Shown: positions 58,760 to 64,000 of the stretch, one piece after another
How positions within the stretch are numbered: position 1 is the stretch's first letter
How the letters are laid out: each line of letters opens with the position of its first letter
From: Alligator mississippiensis
Taxonomy: Eukaryota > Chordata > Crocodylia > Alligatoridae
Direction: 5' to 3'
NCBI RefSeq assembly: GCF_030867095.1
Contig: NC_081826.1
Coordinates: 40,588,001 to 40,652,000, forward strand
DNA length: 64,000 nt
Notes under the pieces: model-generated
Databases searched by the model: none
The model's input: only the letters and a program-made list of their open reading frames with translations
Told to the model about the DNA's origin: nothing
Made by a program: the position numbers and the translations under genes

Positions 58760-59355
58760 CCTCAGGAGGCCTTAAATGCCTCTACACTAATGCTCGCAGT
58801 ATGGGGAACAAGCAGGAGGAACTTGCTCTCCTGCTAGCTAACACAAACCCAGACATAGTGGGGCTCACTGAACCTTGGTGGGATCCAACGCACGACTGGG
58901 AGGTAAACATCAAGGGCTATAGGCTGTATAGACAGGATAGAACAGGGAGGAAAGGTGGGGGTGTGGCGCTCTATGTCAAAGAGCAATACACATCCTCTGC
59001 GAACACCACTGAGTCTGAGGTAGGGCAGACGGAGGTGCTCTGGGTCAGAATACAAGGGGGTCAGCGGGAAAGGGACCTAACGGTGGGGGTCTACTATAGG
59101 CCACCTAACCAGAGAGAAGAGCTGGACTGGGAATTCTCAGGTTAGCTCGCGATGGCAGTTAAGTCAAGGGATGTGGTCATCATGGGTGACCTAAACTACC
59201 TGGACATCTGCTGGGAAGAGCAGTCAGCCAGGTCTGACCACTCACGTAGGTTCCTAGCCAAGATACAGGACCTCCATCTAACCCAGGAGGTGCACAGTCC
59301 CACCAGGGGAAATGCCTTGTTGGACCAGATCCTGGCCACAGGCAAAACCTGGTGA
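58760..59355 (+). pseudogene. CR1 ORF2 endonuclease domain
   Basis: This is an apurinic-type endonuclease that nicks target DNA for target-primed reverse transcription. Motifs in order are LKCLYTNARSMGNKQEEL, DIVGLTEPWW, KGGGVALYVKE, VGVYYRPPNQREELDWEF, and after a stop at 59143 and resumption VVIMGDLNYLDICWEEQ, SDHSRRFLAKIQD, and GNALLDQIL. The asparagine (TNARS), glutamate (LTEPWW), YRPP and GDLN motifs are all present. The SDH region follows a second change of frame context, so the domain is complete in content but broken. Confidence 0.88.
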
Positions 59356-60081
59356 GGGGACTGCGGGTGCTCGACCACCTGGGGGATAGCGATCATCGCC
59401 TACCGGAATTCATCATCCAGTGCAGGGTGTCAAAGGTCTGCAAGCAAGGTAGCAGCCCTGGACTTCAGAAGGGAGGATTTCAATGAGGTAAGGAGTCTAG
59501 TCAGGGAGATACTGAGATCCCGGAGGGGAGGGGAAGGGAGTTGGGAGTCCAAGAAGAGTGGTCTTTCCTTAAGGAGACAATCCTCCAAGCCCAAAGTGTG
59601 ACGATCCCCACGCGGATCAAAGGGGGCAAGAGTGCTCAAAAGCCCCCATGGCTCACCAAAAGCATCCACGAAAGCCTCGAAGCCAAAAAGGAAGTGTACA
59701 CCTAATGGAAAGGAGGGGCCATCACCAAGGAGGATTATATCTCCTTGGCTCAAGATTGTAGCAGGGCTGTTAGGAAGGCTAAGGCAGAGATGGAACTGGG
59801 ACTAGCGACCTGGATAAAAGATAACAAGAAGTCCTTTTTTAAATACATAGGGGGTAAAAAGAAGGTGCCAAATAATGTGGGGCCTCTGAAGGACATGCTT
59901 AGTAATCTGGTGGTAGCACCAGGTGACAAAGCTAATCTCTTTAACAGTTTCTTTGCTTCCATTTTTCTGAGCAGGGGACAGGGACATCCGCCCCACTGGG
60001 ATACCGGACAGACCCAGGGGAGGCGTAGCCAGGCCCAGGGTCAGTGAGAACCTAGTCAGGCAACTTCTGTAGGGACTAGAT

Positions 60082-61533
60082 GTGTTCAAATCAGCAGGTC
60101 CTGATGATCTCCACCCCAGAGTGCTTAGGGAACTGGCAGAGGCCATTGCAGGACCCCTGGCACAGCTTTACAAGCACTCGTGGTGCTCTGGTGAGGTGCC
60201 TGACGACTGGAAAAGGGCCAATGTGGTTCCCATTTTCAAAAAAGGGAGGAAAGAGGACCCAGGAAACTATAGGCCCATTAGTCTTACCTTGGTCCTGGGA
60301 AAGCTCTTTGAGAAAATTATGCAGGAGCACAGCTGCAAGGGGCCAGCAGGGGAGTTTATGCTTAGGGGAAATCAACAGGGGTTCATTAGAGGCAGGTCCT
60401 GTCAGACCAACCTGGTGGCCTTCTATGACCAGGTCACAAAAGCCTTGGATGCAGGTGTCGCGGTGGACATAGTCTTCCTGGACTTTAGGAAGATCTTAGA
60501 CACTGTCTCTCACCCCATCATTAAAAAATTAGGTGTCTGTGGTGTTGACGCCTACCCAGTCAGATGGGTCACAAATTGGCTGGAGGGCTGCACCCAGAGA
60601 GTGGTGGTGGACAGGTCATTTTTGACCTGGAGAGATGTGGGCAGTGGGGGTCCCCAAGGCTCAGTCCTCGGGCGCGCACTGTTCAATATCTTCATTGGCA
60701 ATTTGGACAAGGGGGTGAAAAGCACCTTGTTCAAGTTCACAGATGACACTAAGATGTGGGGAGAAGTGGGCAGGCTAGAGGAGAGGGACAGGCTACAACT
60801 AGATCTCAACAGGTTACAGATGTGGGCAGATGAGAATAGGATGGGTTTCAATATGGACAAGTGCAAGGTACTGCACCTAGGGAGGAAGAACCAACAGCAT
60901 ACCTACAGGCTGGGGAACTCCCTTCTCATCAACACAGAGGCAGAAAAGGATCTTGGCATCACGATTGATTCCAAGATGAACATGGGCCACCAATGTGGAG
61001 ACGCGGTCAGGAAGGCTAACCATACTTTGTCATGCATCCATAGATGCATCACAAGCAGGTCCAAGGTGATCCTCCCCCTCTATGCAACATTGGTCAGGCC
61101 GCAGTTGGAATACTGTGTCTAGTTCTGGGCACCGCACTTCAGGAGGGATGTGGATAGCATCGAGAGGGTCCAGAGGGCCACTTGCATGATTAGGGGACAG
61201 CAGGGTAGGCCCTACGAAGAGAGGCTATGGGACATGAACCTGTTCAGCCTCCACAAAAGAAAGCTGAGAGGGGATCTGGTGGCCGCCTATAAACTTGCCA
61301 AGAGGGACCAGCTGGCAATGAGAGAGTCCCTGTTCCCCCGAGCACTACCAGGAGTAACAAGGAACAATGGTCATAAGTTGACCGAGAGTAGATTCAGGCT
61401 AGATAAAAGGAGGCACTATTTCACAGTCTGGGCGGCTAGGAGCTGGAACCAACTTCCAAGGGAAGTGGTGCTTGCCTCTACCCTGGGGGTCTTCAAAAGG
61501 AGGCTAGACAGCCACTTAGCTGGGGTCATTTGA
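60082..61533 (+). pseudogene. CR1 ORF2 reverse transcriptase and C-terminal domain
   Basis: A 346-codon open frame runs FKSAGPDDLHPRVLRELAEA, SGEVPDDWKRANVVPIFKKG, NYRPISLTLVLGKLFEKIM, FIRGRSCQTNLVAFYDQVTK, VDIVFLDFRKILDTVSHPII, GGPQGSVLG, LFKFTDDTKMWGE, NMDKCKVLHLG, and AEKDLGITIDSKMN. The catalytic pair is kept as F-T-D-D (normally F-A-D-D), and DFRK-x-x-DTVSH replaces the more usual DFxKAFDTVSH. The frame stops at TAG where relatives have CAG (EYCV|Q|FWAPHF), which looks like a C-to-T change. It then continues RRDVDSIERVQR, PYEERLWDMNLFSLHKRKLR, and GVFKRRLDSHLAGVI to the proper end at 61533. Confidence 0.93.
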
Positions 61534-61625
61534 CCCCAGAATCCTTTCCTGCCCATGGCAGGGGGTCAGACTAGATGATATGCTTAGGTCCCTTCCGATC
61601 CTACCAACTATAAAACTTTAAAACT

Positions 61626-62955
61626 TAACCTCTACCATACAGTTGTAAGATTATGCGAGGTGCGGATCAAATGTAATCCCCTGTGGGGTTGCTTTCTGTG
61701 AGCAAGTTAGTATGAGAATTCTATGTTCCAGTCTTCCACGTTCCAAGGAGGCCCATCAAAGCAGGGAAAGGCCAGGGAGCAAGCAGCACCATGAGCTGCT
61801 ATAGAGGTTTCAGGCTGGAAAAAGCAATAATGCCCCCTACTGTTATTTTAGGGGAATAGGATAGGATCAACAGCCCTTTCTCCAAGTCAACATCTAAAAA
61901 AATTGAGGTGGGAAGGAGAAGTCTGTGACAAGTACTCCAGTCCTAGTTACCAATGTAGGAGAGAGGAATGGGAATCTCACATTATCCCCACACAAACAGA
62001 TGTGTGACAGGCAACAAAGAGCCTGCCCATCTATGGACATTACGAGTCATTCAGGATGGGACCTAGGAAAAGCAAAAGCTTTTCCCCGCTTGGCCTTTAA
62101 CCCTTTCCATTCCTTCGTAACTGGTACTGACAGGTCCATTGTCACCCTCTCTGCACCTGTCCAGAATAACCTTTTAAATCTCTACCAGAAGAGAGAAGGT
62201 ATCTGCCCACTTCCTCTATGCCCCAAGGCTACTGCACCATATGGATTCCCTTATCCTCTATCCAAGTCAAACCCTCTCATCCTGAAGTACAAGAGCTTAC
62301 CAAATACAGTCTGACCTAAGACAGAACAGAGGTACACAAAAATGGTAGGAGAAAGTTCAAGAGTAGTGAGTTTAGCATCCTTAACTTGCTGAGGGACAGT
62401 GACCAACTTTATCTTTACAACAGTCAGTATTAAGGAGAGCTGTTTCTAGTTCCTGACCCGAGAAGAAAACAGTGCGAGTACTTTTCTTTTGCCTATCTGG
62501 CAATCTGTGAAGGCAGGAATTACTTCTAAAAGCCCACTGCTGGACCATGACCTTTCCTCCTGAGCAGGAAAGCACACTAGTGCTAGTTTTCCCCCATCTT
62601 GTAGCTGCTGAACTTCTCGTCAGCAGCTGGACTACTTACTCCTGGTATCTTAAAAGTATCCTCCAGTAGGCTTCGCTAAATGGTCGAAGAGCTCACTCCT
62701 AGAATAGGACTGGTGGTAGCAGGTTGTTGCTCAGAACAACCAAACCCCTTTCCATCCCCAAACAAGCATTTGCTAAATAATCCATGCTGGATTAGTTTAT
62801 ATTGTTTCACTTATTTACAAAGTAAGGATCAGGGATACAGCATTATTTCAAAGAGGGATTTGAAGGATGAGGAGTGGAAGGACTACTGTGCAAGAGGGAA
62901 ACTATCCCAGATATAAAGTTTAAAAAAACAAACAAAAAGGGATATGAACGAGCTG
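61626..62955 (-). other. POP1: POP1 intron sequence without a recognised feature
   Basis: No POP1 exon motif is seen on the minus strand. Open frames at 61925-62314 and 62381-62575 show no protein similarity and no splice context that fits POP1. Confidence 0.45.
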
Positions 62956-63180
62956 ACTAGTCAGGTCTACATGATATGCTAACTGCGCAGTAGCCCGTGA
63001 CTACTGTGCAGTAGAGTCATATGGCAGCAAGCGCAATGTGACACTATTGAGCAGTACTCTTAGGTCACTGCACAGGCAATGTCATAAAGAAGCCACTTGG
63101 CAACACTACTGCACAGTAACTCTTATACAAGTACTAAATGACTGCACAGTCAGTGTCTTGTGTGGCCATGGCCACTGGGA
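62956..63180. mobile_element. Hairpin-cored MITE, copy 3 (inverted)
   Basis: It shares with the copies at 16.2 and 21.0 kb the ACTGCACAGTAAC / CTGTGCAGTAG units, CAAGTACTAAATGACTG, and CAGTCAGTGTCTTGTGTGGC at the right, but in the reverse orientation. Only one arm of the core hairpin is kept. Confidence 0.6.
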
Positions 63181-64000
63181 ACTTAAGAGAGTAGGCTTAT
63201 GAAGGGAAGAAGTTGTATAGGGATCCTAAAGGAGAAAATCTGGATGCAGGCAACTGGAACATTAACCTGGTCTAAGTAGCAGAAAGAGAACCTTATTTTA
63301 CAGAAAAACCTGTCAAACAAAGAAAAGATTTCCAAGTCTCTGGGCTCTTCCTTCTCCTTTCTCCTGTGCTATTAAATAGCTTATTGCTATCTGTCCAACA
63401 GGGAAACAAAGGGCATGGCAGTGTTTCATTATTTTTTATCCAACTCTACTACAATGTCCTTAATCTTGTGTTCGCCTTCACACACTTTTCAACAGTCTGA
63501 ACTGTGCTACAGCATGTCAGTTGTAAGTAAAAGCTATTTTACACTCAGAAACTGAAAGTTTTTGAAGCTGTATAGAAGTCTTTCAAACATGTGTAGCCTT
63601 TCTCTGCCCCTGTTACTTATTACTAGCCATAGAGGAACTCTCTGCAGTTGAGTTAGAACTTCCAGCATACCGCTATTTTAAAATGGAATTATTTTATTTG
63701 TACTAGTAGAGATTCAACAGGGTCACTATGATCAAAGCAGAACAGCAAATGCCAGCGCTACAGCTTTTAACACCTGGTTGGCCTTGCCAGGATTCGAACC
63801 TGGATCATCTGTATGATTAGACAGAGGCTTCCATTGAGCACAAGACCAGCTTTGGTGCAAGTCCCTTCCTCACCTATGCTATCCTTAGAGCTACGTAGTT
63901 CTGTTCTTCTCTGTGGCTGAAAGAATAAAGGAAAGGTTTCAAATGTGACTGTCCAAAAGGAATGGTAGTACATTATGTATAAAAAGCTACAGTGTGAAAA
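63181..64000 (-). other. POP1: POP1 intron sequence, with a tRNA-like T-arm
   Basis: On the minus strand at about 63785-63802, CCAGG-TTCGAAT-CCTGG forms a perfect T-arm containing a B-box match (GGTTCGAATCC). An A-box-like TAGCATAGGTG lies about 75 bases upstream, too far for an ordinary tRNA, and no 5' acceptor strand pairs with the 3' side. A tRNA-derived SINE fragment is more likely than a gene. Nothing else is recognised. Confidence 0.4.

Larger units (their letters stand above)
58150..61625 (+). mobile_element. Nearly full-length CR1 LINE
   Basis: In order: the esterase part of ORF1 (to 58594), the ORF2 endonuclease (about 58760-59400), a linker (59400-60080), the reverse transcriptase (60082-61122, continuing to 61533 after one stop), and a short 3' UTR with GGGGTCAGACTAGATGATAT ending near 61625. 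The N-terminal part of ORF1 and the 5' UTR are missing. ORF2 is interrupted by a handful of stops and frame changes, so the copy is inactive, but long intact blocks show it to be the youngest LINE in the window. It lies antisense in a POP1 intron and accounts for about a quarter of that intron's visible length. Confidence 0.95.

Overview
The window is vertebrate nuclear DNA, most likely from a crocodilian, with a turtle as the alternative. The evidence is host exons with GT-AG introns, many CR1 LINE copies of different ages, non-autonomous hAT-like DNA transposons, PIF/Harbinger relics, one MIR-like SINE, and no L1 or Alu. No prokaryotic gene organisation is present.

Two host genes are recognisable and point toward each other. 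The last two coding exons of NIPAL2 (NIPA-like magnesium transporter) lie on the + strand at 3.57-3.89 kb. The last five coding exons of POP1 (shared protein subunit of RNase P and RNase MRP) lie on the - strand between 49.97 and 40.99 kb. All exon phases fit together. POP1 and NIPAL2 are, to my knowledge, convergent neighbours on human chromosome 8q22, so the order looks like conserved amniote synteny. The rest of NIPAL2 lies left of the window. The N-terminal half of POP1 lies right of it, beyond an intron of at least 14 kb.

Layout: 0-2.2 kb is a NIPAL2 intron holding a fold-back hAT-like element interrupted by CR1 copies. 3.6-5.8 kb is the end of NIPAL2 and its probable 3' UTR. 5.8-41 kb is intergenic and carries decayed repeats, an LTR-like GC-rich block (12.0-13.4 kb), a hairpin-cored MITE family (16.2 and 21.0 kb), a Harbinger transposase relic (19.8-20.1 kb), a fold-back element nested in another MITE (25.7-26.8 kb), a Harbinger Myb-like gene relic with a 97% identical inverted duplication (28.3-30.1 kb), a relic of an uncommon LINE (35.1-35.9 kb), and CR1 tails. 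41-50 kb is POP1, whose introns hold an old CR1 carrying two nested hAT-like insertions (44.2-45.7 kb) and a younger CR1 tail (49.1-49.7 kb). 50-64 kb is POP1 intron with a MIR, a third fold-back copy with a perfect 8-bp target duplication (56.5-57.1 kb), and a 3.5-kb CR1 that keeps an esterase-type ORF1, an endonuclease and a reverse transcriptase, with few breaks (58.15-61.6 kb).

I found no host system that is clearly new. The observations most worth a second look are the fold-back hAT family, the compensated hairpin at the core of the second MITE family, the near-identical inverted arms at 28.3/30.1 kb, the presence of relics of both Harbinger proteins, and the uncommon LINE at 35 kb. Repeat boundaries are estimates by eye; exon boundaries are firm.
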